The position numbers and the translations under genes are program-made. Of a DNA stretch of 15,503 bases, positions 7,594 to 14,885 are shown in pieces. The notes under the pieces are model-generated. The model was given only the letters and a program-made list of their open reading frames with translations. It did not search any database and was not told where the DNA came from. Each line of letters starts with the position of its first letter. Within the stretch, counting starts at the first letter, position 1. The stretch lies in contig CAYMKI010000068.1 in assembly GCA_964390695.1 (NCBI GenBank), positions 1 through 15,503 of the forward strand, written 5' to 3'. Origin of the DNA: CAWACC01 sp964390695 (lineage in GTDB: Bacteria > Chlamydiota > Chlamydiia > Chlamydiales > Parachlamydiaceae).

Positions 7594-7617
7594 GATTTTT
7601 TTCCTTTGAAAAAAATC
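7594..7617. repeat. Perfect 10-bp inverted repeat between divergent kdpD and kinase genes
   Basis: GATTTTTTTC (7594-7603) and GAAAAAAATC (7608-7617) are exact reverse complements around the 4-base loop CTTT. It lies in the 133-bp divergent spacer (7544-7676), about 50 bases from the kdpD start and 60 from the kinase start, a position suited to an operator or a hairpin. Arms dominated by a T run and an A run make chance occurrence possible. Confidence 0.45.
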
Positions 7618-7663
7618 AGAACTGGTTTATTTTTTCGTGAAAATAAATTTTTTATCTACAAAC

Positions 7664-7670
7664 AAGGGGG
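7664..7670 (+). promoter_or_regulatory. Strong ribosome-binding site fixing the start of the PfkB-family kinase
   Basis: AAGGGGG ends six bases before the ATG at 7677. It supports initiation at the first ATG, and so the presence of the hydrophobic leader on this kinase. Confidence 0.6.
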
Positions 7671-7676
7671 TAAGTT

Positions 7677-8732
7677 ATGGGGATGATACGATTTTGGTGC
7701 ACTATATTTGTTTTAATTGGCTGCCGATTAGCCGCTAAAGAATTTCAGGTCGTCGGAGTGGGTTCGCCCTGCATGGATGTACTCGTCAATGTGGAAGATA
7801 GCTTGGTACAATCTTTAGGAAATAAGGGAGGCTCTCAACAAGTGGATATGGCGACCCTGCAAACGATCCTGGATAAAACTCAATGGCATACCACCCATAT
7901 AGCAGCAGGAGGAAGCTGCGCAAATGCCATCAAAGGACTGGCAGGATTTGGACATAAATGCGCCTTTCTGGGAAAAATCGGCAACGACGATTTTGGCAGG
8001 CAGTTTGTCAAGAATCTGCTGCGCTGGAACATTCATCCTCTGATATCGCAATCGGACCATCAAGGCACTCAAGTCTGCTTTTGCTTGATCACTGAAGACG
8101 GGGAAAGGACCATGCGCTGTTATCCAGGAGCTTCTGCAGACATCACTTCACAGGATCTGCATACAGACACCTTCAAAAATACTGCACTGGTGCATTTTGA
8201 AGGCTACTCTCTCTATTGGCATGATAAAAGCTTTGTACCTAATGCGATGAAACTTGCTAAAGAGAGTGGGGCACTGGTTTCCATGGATTTAAGCAGTTTT
8301 GAAGTAGTCAAAATCTTCAAAGAAACTCTAGAAGAACTTCTAGCTGATTATGTGGATATAGTCTTTGCCAATGCTGATGAAGTACGCGCATTTACCGGGC
8401 TGGAGCCTTATGAAGGCTGCCTCAAGCTGCAGCAACTTTGCAGTATTGCTGTGGTGATGATGGGTAAAAATGGGTGCTACGTAGGATCCAACGAAGGCAT
8501 TCTCCACAGTCCAGCCAATCCCATCCATCTAATAGATTCGACCGGCGCCGGAGACTTATTCGCCAGCGGTTTTTTACATGGCATATTAAAAAATTACTCC
8601 TTAGAAGAGTGTGCCCATCTAGGCAATAAGACAGGAGCTTCTGTCTGTGAAACTGTGGGGGCCGAGATCCCATTGCATAAATGGAAAGATTTGCGTGATG
8701 AAGGCGCAGCAAAACTTTTTCTCGCCAAGTAG
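7677..8732 (+). CDS. PfkB-family (adenosine kinase/ribokinase-like) kinase with lipoprotein-like N-terminus
   Basis: This 351-residue member of the ribokinase/PfkB superfamily phosphorylates a sugar or nucleoside with ATP. The domain begins at FQVVGVGSPCMDVLV (residues 23-37). AAGGSCANAIKGLAGFG (76-92) is the first PfkB signature, and DSTGAGDLFASGF (287-299) is the second, with catalytic Asp293 and the GAGD anion hole. The central block TMRCYPGAS and VHFEGY resembles adenosine-kinase-like bacterial enzymes more than fructokinases, but the substrate cannot be fixed. The oddity is at the N-terminus: MGMIRFWCTIFVLIGC looks like a lipoprotein signal with lipobox LIGC (Cys16), ending just before the domain. 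A strong ribosome-binding site supports this start, and the next in-frame ATG past the leader lies within the first strand of the fold. It is transcribed divergently from kdpD and converges on the efflux operon. Confidence 0.9.
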   Translation: MGMIRFWCTIFVLIGCRLAAKEFQVVGVGSPCMDVLVNVEDSLVQSLGNKGGSQQVDMATLQTILDKTQWHTTHIAAGGSCANAIKGLAGFGHKCAFLGKIGNDDFGRQFVKNLLRWNIHPLISQSDHQGTQVCFCLITEDGERTMRCYPGASADITSQDLHTDTFKNTALVHFEGYSLYWHDKSFVPNAMKLAKESGALVSMDLSSFEVVKIFKETLEELLADYVDIVFANADEVRAFTGLEPYEGCLKLQQLCSIAVVMMGKNGCYVGSNEGILHSPANPIHLIDSTGAGDLFASGFLHGILKNYSLEECAHLGNKTGASVCETVGAEIPLHKWKDLRDEGAAKLFLAK

Positions 8733-8761
8733 ACGAGATTGAGGTCTGAATTTGTGAAATA

Positions 8762-10165
8762 TCAAGGGTGGGTCATTTGTTCTGCAATATCTACCCACCC
8801 TCCTCCCAGAGATTGATAGATGTTCACTATAGATGTGAATAAAGAGACGCGTGTCTGTGTCCATGCCAACTCCGATGGAAACAATTGCTGCTGGGCTTGC
8901 AGCACCACAAAATAAGGCGAATAGCCGCCATCATACTGTAGTTTGGCCAAATACACATATTCCTTTGAGGCCTCCACAAGACGGCCTTCTGCCGCGAATT
9001 GCTCAATAAGCATGGAGTGCGAGACCAAAGCATTTTCCACCTCTTCAAAGGCCTTTAAGATGGTTTGTTCATAATTCAGCAAGGCCCCCCATGTTTCCGC
9101 TTCAGCCTGCTCGACTTGCCCGTAAATAGCTCCCCAGGTAAAAATCGGACCTAAAATAGATCCGTCTACAAGCCATGTTTTGGCAGGACCTTTAAACAAA
9201 TTGGACAACTCTTCACTGGCAGAGCCATAATTACCAGTTAAACTCAAAGAAGGGAAATATAAAGCTATAGCCGCCCCGATTTGCGCATTGGCGGCGATCA
9301 ATTCCTGCTCCGCCTGTAATATATCGGGACGTCTTTCCAAAAGGTTCGAAGGCATATCCCCGGGAATTTGAGGCAGCTGCAATTCATAGACCGTCTTGCC
9401 TCTTGGTATGGAATCTGGATTCTTTCCTAGAAGCACACATAAGGCATCTTCGGTCTGCGCTATCTTAGATTCGATATCCGGAATGGTGGCCGCGGCGCTC
9501 TCGTATTGTGTTTTGGCTTGCGCCACCGTCATTTGCGACACTTGCCCATGACTGAATTGCAGTTCGAAATATTTGAGGGACTCCTCATATGATTTTAAGG
9601 TGTCCTTAGCGATATTCAATTGTTCATCAAAACCGCGCAATTGGATGTATGCATTGGCTACAGCTGCCACCAACGACAAGATCACATTTTGCCTGGCTTC
9701 GACGGTAGCAAAATAATTGGCCCTCGCCGACTCTATCTGGCGGCGTATACGTCCCCAAAAATCGATCTGCCAATTCAGCGTGGATACTGCCTGGAAATTC
9801 GTCTGAGGATTCGGAAGTGCGGCAGGTATGGCATTCAATTCGCTCTGCCTAAATCTCGTATAATTGCCCGCGTAGCCTACCTGCGGAAAAAATGGCGCTC
9901 TGACCTGCAAAAATATGCCTGCCGCATTCTCAATGTTGGCCGCAGCTATTTGGATATCTTTATTATTCGCCAGACCCTCCTCAATAAGCTGCGTCAGGTC
10001 CGGATCTTGGAACTGGTCCCACCAAGCCATGTTCAAGACCTCATCCGAAGGGCCTTGTGGAAAACGATAGGAAGTAGGGACTTCGATGCAAGGGCGATGA
10101 TAGTTAGGACCCAGAACACATCCGGAAAGAAGACACACACCCATCAAACTCAGTAAGCGCTGCAT
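8762..10165 (-). CDS. oprM: Outer-membrane efflux channel lipoprotein (OprM/NodT family)
   Basis: This is a 467-residue outer-membrane factor forming the trimeric exit duct of the efflux pump. The start at ATG 10165 is chosen because AAGGA lies five bases upstream and the ATG follows the pump stop codon by one base. It gives a clean lipoprotein signal, MQRLLSLMGVCLLSGC, with Cys16 after LSG. The longer frame from 10204 would overlap the pump gene and bury the signal. The mature protein begins with GPNYHRP, typical of this family. Two OEP repeats follow, with WWDQFQDPDLTQLIEEGLANN near the N-terminus, LNWQIDFWGRIRRQIESARA, and LLERRPDILQAEQELIAANAQIG in the second half, all standard family blocks. 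It is the last gene of the operon, and its stop lies in the hairpin region facing the convergent kinase gene. Confidence 0.96.
   Translation of the reverse strand: MQRLLSLMGVCLLSGCVLGPNYHRPCIEVPTSYRFPQGPSDEVLNMAWWDQFQDPDLTQLIEEGLANNKDIQIAAANIENAAGIFLQVRAPFFPQVGYAGNYTRFRQSELNAIPAALPNPQTNFQAVSTLNWQIDFWGRIRRQIESARANYFATVEARQNVILSLVAAVANAYIQLRGFDEQLNIAKDTLKSYEESLKYFELQFSHGQVSQMTVAQAKTQYESAAATIPDIESKIAQTEDALCVLLGKNPDSIPRGKTVYELQLPQIPGDMPSNLLERRPDILQAEQELIAANAQIGAAIALYFPSLSLTGNYGSASEELSNLFKGPAKTWLVDGSILGPIFTWGAIYGQVEQAEAETWGALLNYEQTILKAFEEVENALVSHSMLIEQFAAEGRLVEASKEYVYLAKLQYDGGYSPYFVVLQAQQQLFPSELAWTQTRVSLFTSIVNIYQSLGGGWVDIAEQMTHP
8766..8800. terminator. Hairpin at the convergent ends of the kinase gene and the efflux operon
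   Basis: GGGTGGGT (8766-8773) and ACCCACCC (8793-8800) are exact reverse complements with a 19-base loop. The hairpin includes the last codons of the outer-membrane factor (its stop is at 8762-8764) and lies about 35 bases past the kinase stop. No T tract follows on the plus strand, and only TTGATATTT on the minus strand. It may act as an imperfect bidirectional terminator or as 3' mRNA protection. Confidence 0.38.
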
Positions 10166-10166
10166 G

Positions 10167-13100
10167 CTATTCCTTATCATCTGTTTTAGATTTAGAGCCG
10201 CCAAGCAGATAAAAAAACAAAGGCACGTATAACAATGCCAGTGTCGAGGCGCCGATCATTCCTCCGATAATCCCAGTGCCAATTGAATGACGGGCATTGG
10301 CTCCAGCGCCCGATGCTAGATACAGGGGGAGCACGCCCAATATGAAAGTCAAAGAGGTCATAAGAATAGGCCTTAAGCGAAGCTCTCCGGCTTCAATAGC
10401 CGCTTGCAGCAAGGGTTTTCCATGCTGCCTTAATTCGACAGCAAATTCGACGATCAATATAGCGTTCTTAGCTGCTAATCCGATCAGCACCAGAAGGCCG
10501 ATTTGAAAGTACACATCATTTTCAAGCCCATGCATTGCCGTAAATACAAGCGCACCTATGATTCCAAAAGGCACCGCTGTAAGGATAGACGTGGGCAGTG
10601 ACCACGACTCGAATTGGGCAGACAAGATGAGGAATACCATCAATAACCCAAAAAGCATGGCTATGGCCGAGCTGCTTCCTGAAGTTTTCTCTTGATAGGC
10701 CATGCCTGACCAGGCAAATCCATATCCCTGCGGCAGCACTTCTTTGGCGACTTCTTCCATAACACGAATCGCATCTCCGGAGCTGTAGCCTGCTGCTGCA
10801 TTTCCGGTGATCTGCGCCGCGGGGAAACCATTAAAATGCGGCACTAAGTCCGGACCGGCGACATAATGTGTCGTCACCATAGCTGTCAAAGGTACCATTT
10901 TGTTATTATGGGATCTGGTATACAACCTGGTCAGATCGGCTGGATTTTGGCGATATAGCGCATCGGACTGCAAGATGACATTCCAAATGCGGCTATACTG
11001 TTCATACTGGCTGACCTGCATCGATCCGAACTGAGCCTGCACAGCATTATATACATCCATAATGGGAACATCCAGCAGCACGGTTTTTTCGCGGTCCACA
11101 TCTGCCTTCAACTGCAGAGAGGAAGCCCTAAAAGTGCTGTTAACACCTGCTAGCTCGGGCCTTAGACGGGCTTTGGCTAGAAAATTTTGCACCATTTCAT
11201 ATAGTATGGCCGGATCACCCGAGCCTAAATCTTGAATCCAGAATTCAAAGCCACCGGTCGTTCCAATGCCGGGAATGGCAGGAGGAGCTATGGGAATAAT
11301 GACCCCTTGATTTAGGTCTTTAGTTTTTTGTGTTAGCTCCTTCAGAACGGCAAAGGAACTTTCTTTAAGAATCCGCGCCTGGGTGGAGTATCGTTGTTTA
11401 AAGTCTTTCAGCGTCACAAAAAATGTCGACATATTGGTTTTATACTGGCTATCGATCAGGCTGTATCCATTCACGGCGGTTCTTTTATCTACGGCGGGGT
11501 TGTCGGCCAAGAGTTTATCCACCTGGTTTGCCACTTGCACGGTCTGGTCGAGGCTTGTGGCATCGGGCATGATGATTTGCGCCAAGATATACCCTTGGTC
11601 CTCATTGGGGACAAAGCTCGCAGGTATCGTTTTAAAAAAATACACTATCATCACGGCCATCACCACCAAAAACAAGAATGCGGGTACCCTATGCTTGATG
11701 ATCTGTGCCAACCAAGAACCATAAGCTTTTGTCAATTTGGCGAACATTCTGTTGAACCATGCAAAGAAGCCTCGTTGTGGAGGTTCTCTATGTTTGAGCA
11801 AGATAGCGCACAGCGCTGGAGTCAATGTCAAAGCGGCAAATCCAGAGATCGCCACAGATATCACGATCGTGATGGCAAATTGCTTGTATAGCTGGCCCGT
11901 AGTTCCCGGCAAAAACGCTGCGGGGATAAATACAGCGGCCAGCACCAAAACCACGGCTACGACAGGTCCTGAAACTTCCTGCATAGATTTGATAGCGGCT
12001 TGTGTCGGTGAAAGATTGCCTTCGGAGATATTTCTTTCCACATTTTCAACCACAACGATGGCATCATCCACCACAGTGCCGATGGCAAGCACGATTCCAA
12101 ATAAGGTCAAGAGGTTGATGGAATAGCCAAGAGCATGCATGCCTGTAAACGTGCCGACTATGGAGACAAACATCGCAGCGGTGCATATCAGGGTTGCTCT
12201 AAAATTCTGCAGGAACAGATACACCACCAGCATGACCAAGATAACCGCTTCAAACAATGTATGGATAACCTCTTCAATAGACAGCCTGACGAAATCCGTA
12301 GTATCTAGGGCTATGATATATTCGATTCCGTCGGGCATGGATTTTTTCAATTCTTCCATGGTCTTACGCACGGCATTAGAAACATCCAATCCGTTGGCCC
12401 CCGGCTGCTGGTAGATGATGATCGGGGTAGTAGGTATCCCATTCAATTTATTGTCATCGATATACTGCTTTCGCCCGATCTCGGCTCTGGCCACATCGCC
12501 AACCCTGACGATGGCACTTCCTTCCGGATTTGCCTTCAGAATGATATTTTCATATTCTTCCGGTTTTTCAAACGGTTGTTGTGTGATCACCGGAAAGGTC
12601 AGCTGGGTGGGATGAGCACTGGGCTGCTGTCCTATTTGCCCAGCGCCAAAAAGGGCATTTTGATTACTGATAGCCCGTTGAATATCTGTAGTGGTAATCT
12701 CTAAGGAGGCCATTCTGTCGGGATTCATCCATATGCGCATAGCCTGGTCGGGCACGCCGAATATTTGCGCCTGCCCAGCACCATTGATGCGTTTGATCGC
12801 ATCGAGCACATATACATTCGTGTAGGTGGTGACATAATCGTGGCTATACCTTCCATCTGCATTATACAAAGCGATAATCATCAAAGTCGTTGTCGATTGT
12901 TTCTTCACCGAGACTCCATACTGAGTGACAGCCGCCGGAAGCTGGGGCAAAGCCAAATTCACGCGGTTTTGCACCAAAACTTGCGCTATGTCAGGGTCGG
13001 TGCCCATTTCAAAATACACGGTAATGGTCATCTGTCCTGTATTGGAACTAGTGGATGTCATATACAGCATATTCTCAACGCCGTTTATCTGCGCCTCTAT

Positions 13101-13295
13101 GGGAGCTGCCACGGAGTCGCCTACCGTTTTTGCATTTGCTCCGGGATAGGTAGTAGTGACCTGAATTTGGACGGGGGTGATGGAGGGATATTGCGCCACC
13201 GGCAGCGAGAGCATAGAGACCAAGCCGGCAATGACGATGATCAGGGAAATAACCGTCGTAAATATGGGCCGTTGGATGAAAAATTTGGAAAACAT
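10167..13295 (-). CDS. acrB: RND multidrug efflux pump, AcrB/MexB type (HAE1)
   Basis: This 1042-residue inner-membrane proton/drug antiporter is the length of AcrB and MexB. It starts MFSKFFIQRPIFTTVISLII, the standard first membrane helix, followed by the periplasmic porter domain with PSITPVQIQVTTTYPGA. The proton-relay Asp pair is in GTVVDDAIVVVENVERN (Asp410-Asp411), and the partner Lys is Lys943 in GLAAKNAILIVEFA. LRPILMTSLTFILGVLPL and the GxGxxxGG-like C-terminal helices are intact, so the pump looks functional. Two large periplasmic loops and twelve membrane segments are expected from the family. It starts 11 bases after the adaptor stop, with AGG upstream, and ends one base before the outer-membrane factor start, so the three are probably one transcript. 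No TetR-type regulator lies next to the operon within the window. The substrate range is unknown. Confidence 0.97.
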   Translation of the reverse strand: MFSKFFIQRPIFTTVISLIIVIAGLVSMLSLPVAQYPSITPVQIQVTTTYPGANAKTVGDSVAAPIEAQINGVENMLYMTSTSSNTGQMTITVYFEMGTDPDIAQVLVQNRVNLALPQLPAAVTQYGVSVKKQSTTTLMIIALYNADGRYSHDYVTTYTNVYVLDAIKRINGAGQAQIFGVPDQAMRIWMNPDRMASLEITTTDIQRAISNQNALFGAGQIGQQPSAHPTQLTFPVITQQPFEKPEEYENIILKANPEGSAIVRVGDVARAEIGRKQYIDDNKLNGIPTTPIIIYQQPGANGLDVSNAVRKTMEELKKSMPDGIEYIIALDTTDFVRLSIEEVIHTLFEAVILVMLVVYLFLQNFRATLICTAAMFVSIVGTFTGMHALGYSINLLTLFGIVLAIGTVVDDAIVVVENVERNISEGNLSPTQAAIKSMQEVSGPVVAVVLVLAAVFIPAAFLPGTTGQLYKQFAITIVISVAISGFAALTLTPALCAILLKHREPPQRGFFAWFNRMFAKLTKAYGSWLAQIIKHRVPAFLFLVVMAVMIVYFFKTIPASFVPNEDQGYILAQIIMPDATSLDQTVQVANQVDKLLADNPAVDKRTAVNGYSLIDSQYKTNMSTFFVTLKDFKQRYSTQARILKESSFAVLKELTQKTKDLNQGVIIPIAPPAIPGIGTTGGFEFWIQDLGSGDPAILYEMVQNFLAKARLRPELAGVNSTFRASSLQLKADVDREKTVLLDVPIMDVYNAVQAQFGSMQVSQYEQYSRIWNVILQSDALYRQNPADLTRLYTRSHNNKMVPLTAMVTTHYVAGPDLVPHFNGFPAAQITGNAAAGYSSGDAIRVMEEVAKEVLPQGYGFAWSGMAYQEKTSGSSSAIAMLFGLLMVFLILSAQFESWSLPTSILTAVPFGIIGALVFTAMHGLENDVYFQIGLLVLIGLAAKNAILIVEFAVELRQHGKPLLQAAIEAGELRLRPILMTSLTFILGVLPLYLASGAGANARHSIGTGIIGGMIGASTLALLYVPLFFYLLGGSKSKTDDKE

Positions 13296-13306
13296 TCAAG
13301 CCTATT

Positions 13307-14458
13307 CTATCTTTGTTTTATGGCAATGTAGGGCTTTGTCGTCACCTTTTGACCCGGCCGCACTTTAAGCAGTCCATCTACAACTACGCGTTCTCCCTGC
13401 CGCAAGCCTTCCATAATAAACCAGTCGTCTCCTTGCCAATCGCCCACAGTCACAGGCCTGAAGTCGACTTTGTCATCGGCATCGATCACCCACACATAAG
13501 TGCCTTTGGCAGACTGTTGCACGGCGCGTTGCGGGACTAAAATGGCATTAGGGCGGATGCCTCCTTCGACGCGCGCTCGCACATATTGATTGGGCTTTAG
13601 GATCCCTTCCGCATTATCAAATGTGGCGCGAATTAAAAATGTCCCCGTCTGGGCATTGTAGTAAGGTTCGGCGAAAGTGATTACACCCGTATGCGGAAAC
13701 AGGGTATTGTCCACCAATAAAACCTTCACGGCATATTCGCCATTTTTCGGGGGAAGCAGCTGTTTATTGGCGATTTGTGCGCGAAAACTTTGCAGCTGGT
13801 TTTCGGACAAGCTGAAATTGACCCATATAGGGGAGATGGCTGAAACGGTAGTCAGCTGGCTATCCATGACATTGATGTAGGACCCATCCTGTTTTAAAGC
13901 AGAACTGGTGATGCCCGCGATGGGCGAAGTGATCGTGCAGTACGAGAGATTAAGCAAAGCAGTTTCTAGCTGCGCTTTTGCTTGTTCCACGCCGGCACTG
14001 GTGGTCAAATAGGTGCCGTTGGCATCGTCTAGATCTTTTTGCGACAGGGCTTTTAATTCGACAAGAGGTTTGATGCGCGCTAGATTCAATCTTGCGGTCT
14101 CTAGAGCAGCTTTTTGTTGATCAAGCGCTGCCTGGGCAGCATCGACTTGCGCCTGGAACGGTTTTGGATCCATCAAAAAGAGCGCTTGACCTTGCTGGAC
14201 GATTTCTCCTTCTCGATAGACACGACGGTCCAAGAAACCGTTCACGCGCGCTTGAATATTGACCAGATGAGAACTCTGCGTTTGAGCCACAAACTCGAAA
14301 GAGACCGGCACATCTTGGGGCTGCACGGTGATGACGCTAACAGAAACAAGTTCATGAGATTGAGCTTGCTTATTTTCTTCGCGACTGCAGCCTGCAAAGC
14401 CTAGCGGCAGAAGCAGGCTGGTCAAGATTATTATTTTAACTGTTTTGCGTATTATCAC
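13307..14458 (-). CDS. acrA: Periplasmic adaptor (membrane fusion) lipoprotein of the RND pump
   Basis: This 383-residue adaptor of the AcrA/MexA family links the RND pump to the outer-membrane duct. The lipoprotein signal is MIIRKTVKIIILTSLLLPLG followed by FAGC, with Cys24 as the lipidation site. The lipoyl/barrel-sandwich half ARVNGFLDRRVYREGEIVQQGQ-type segment is clear, then the coiled-coil hairpin (about residues 105-170, rich in Ala, Gln and Leu, with SQKDLDDA). After this come SYCTITSPIAGI, the second lipoyl half, and the beta-barrel and membrane-proximal domains with PNQYVRARV. The start codon is GTG at 14458; no in-frame ATG nearby would keep the signal peptide, and only a weak GAGA precedes it. 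It is the first gene of the efflux operon, and its stop is 11 bases before the pump start. Confidence 0.96.
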   Translation of the reverse strand: MIIRKTVKIIILTSLLLPLGFAGCSREENKQAQSHELVSVSVITVQPQDVPVSFEFVAQTQSSHLVNIQARVNGFLDRRVYREGEIVQQGQALFLMDPKPFQAQVDAAQAALDQQKAALETARLNLARIKPLVELKALSQKDLDDANGTYLTTSAGVEQAKAQLETALLNLSYCTITSPIAGITSSALKQDGSYINVMDSQLTTVSAISPIWVNFSLSENQLQSFRAQIANKQLLPPKNGEYAVKVLLVDNTLFPHTGVITFAEPYYNAQTGTFLIRATFDNAEGILKPNQYVRARVEGGIRPNAILVPQRAVQQSAKGTYVWVIDADDKVDFRPVTVGDWQGDDWFIMEGLRQGERVVVDGLLKVRPGQKVTTKPYIAIKQR

Positions 14459-14477
14459 TCTCTAGCTCTGGGTACGG

Positions 14478-14483
14478 AGTATA
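14478..14483 (-). promoter_or_regulatory. Weak candidate -10 box for the efflux operon
   Basis: On the minus strand TATACT stands about 20 bases upstream of the GTG start. No good -35 sequence lies at 16-18 bases. The whole 14484-14560 stretch is AT-rich, so other positions are possible. Confidence 0.2.
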
Positions 14484-14576
14484 TCTTTCAAAAATTTGTT
14501 TGATATCACATATTTTTAAAAAAAACAATTTTAAAAGATAAACTTTGTAAACTAAGGGTGCAATTTAAAGCCTTGC

Positions 14577-14590
14577 GCTGCTACCGCAGC
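14577..14590. repeat. Small hairpin GCTGC-TACC-GCAGC
   Basis: Five perfect pairs flank a TACC loop. It shares the core GCTACC with both tandem units and with the hairpin at 14726-14741, suggesting a related family of elements. A T-rich run follows on the plus strand, but no plus-strand gene ends here, so a terminator role is unlikely. Confidence 0.5.
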
Positions 14591-14610
14591 TGTGTTGTTT
14601 TTTTCGCATC

Positions 14611-14722
14611 CACCCCACGTTCCATTTAGGCCTGTCGGCCTTGCACTCCACGCGGGGCTACCCTCTCACCCCACGTTCCATTTAGGCCTGTCGGCCTTGC
14701 ACTCCACGCGGGGCTACCCACT
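14611..14722. repeat. Two tandem 56-bp repeats with nested hairpin potential
   Basis: Copies at 14611-14666 and 14667-14722 are identical except for one base near the end (T14664 versus A14720), so 55 of 56 match. Each unit contains an inner hairpin, AGGCC-TGTC-GGCCT (14628-14641 in copy 1), and outer arms CCCCACGT (14613-14620) and ACGCGGGG (14650-14657). In minus-strand RNA the one mismatch becomes a G-U pair, giving an 8-bp outer stem; on the plus strand it is A against C. This suggests the structure is used, if at all, on the minus-strand transcript. Each unit ends with GCTACC. The GC content is far above the flanking spacer. Confidence 0.85.
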
Positions 14723-14725
14723 CTT

Positions 14726-14741
14726 CATCGCTACCGCGATG
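14726..14741. repeat. Small hairpin CATCGC-TACC-GCGATG
   Basis: Six perfect pairs flank the same TACC loop as the hairpin at 14577-14590. It immediately follows the second 56-bp unit, so the tandem repeat is bracketed by two related mini-hairpins. Confidence 0.6.
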
Positions 14742-14812
14742 GACTGCAGTTTTATCAAGTCATTTTTCATCCAAAATAATTAACATGCGTATTTGTAACC
14801 CATAACCTCCTC

Positions 14813-14829
14813 ATGATATTGGATATCAT
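14813..14829. repeat. Short inverted repeat ATGATAT-TGG-ATATCAT
   Basis: Seven-base perfect arms with a 3-base spacer lie about 60 bases after the stop of the right-edge gene (minus strand). It is AT-rich with no T tract after it. It could be a minor 3' hairpin or an operator-like site. Confidence 0.3.
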
Positions 14830-14885
14830 CATCTAGTTACGTCACATTCAACTTGTAAATTCAAATTCGGTTAAAGACCAAGAGT

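Larger units (their letters stand above)
14459..14885. other. 427-bp non-coding region upstream of the efflux operon
   Basis: No convincing gene is seen here. Going rightwards it holds an AT-rich promoter-like part (14484-14560), a small hairpin (14577-14590), two tandem 56-bp units (14611-14722), a second small hairpin (14726-14741), an isolated AGGAGG with a 7-codon ORF on the minus strand (14780-14803), and a short inverted repeat (14813-14829). A 63-codon plus-strand frame through the repeats is judged spurious because the 56-bp period is not a multiple of three and its translation is low-complexity. Confidence 0.7.

Noticed and set aside
9620..10156. 178-codon plus-strand ORF opposite the outer-membrane factor
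   Set aside because: It lies fully antisense to a clear gene, resembles no family, and is best explained as a codon shadow.
10166..10204. Longer outer-membrane factor starting at 10204
   Set aside because: It would overlap the pump gene by 38 bases and place 13 residues before a clean lipoprotein signal; ATG 10165 has AAGGA upstream.
11394..11891. 165-codon plus-strand ORF opposite the RND pump
   Set aside because: It is antisense to the porter/transmembrane coding region of the pump and has no recognisable domain.
12765..13331. 188-codon plus-strand ORF opposite the RND pump
   Set aside because: It is antisense to the well-conserved N-terminal part of the pump, with low-complexity His/Ile/Gly-rich translation and no start signals.
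14611..14722. CRISPR array
   Set aside because: The two units are directly abutting, with no unique spacers and no cas genes nearby.
14592..14783. 63-codon plus-strand ORF through the tandem repeats
   Set aside because: The 56-bp period shifts frame between copies, so the two units encode different peptides, the translation is low-complexity, and there is no ribosome-binding site.
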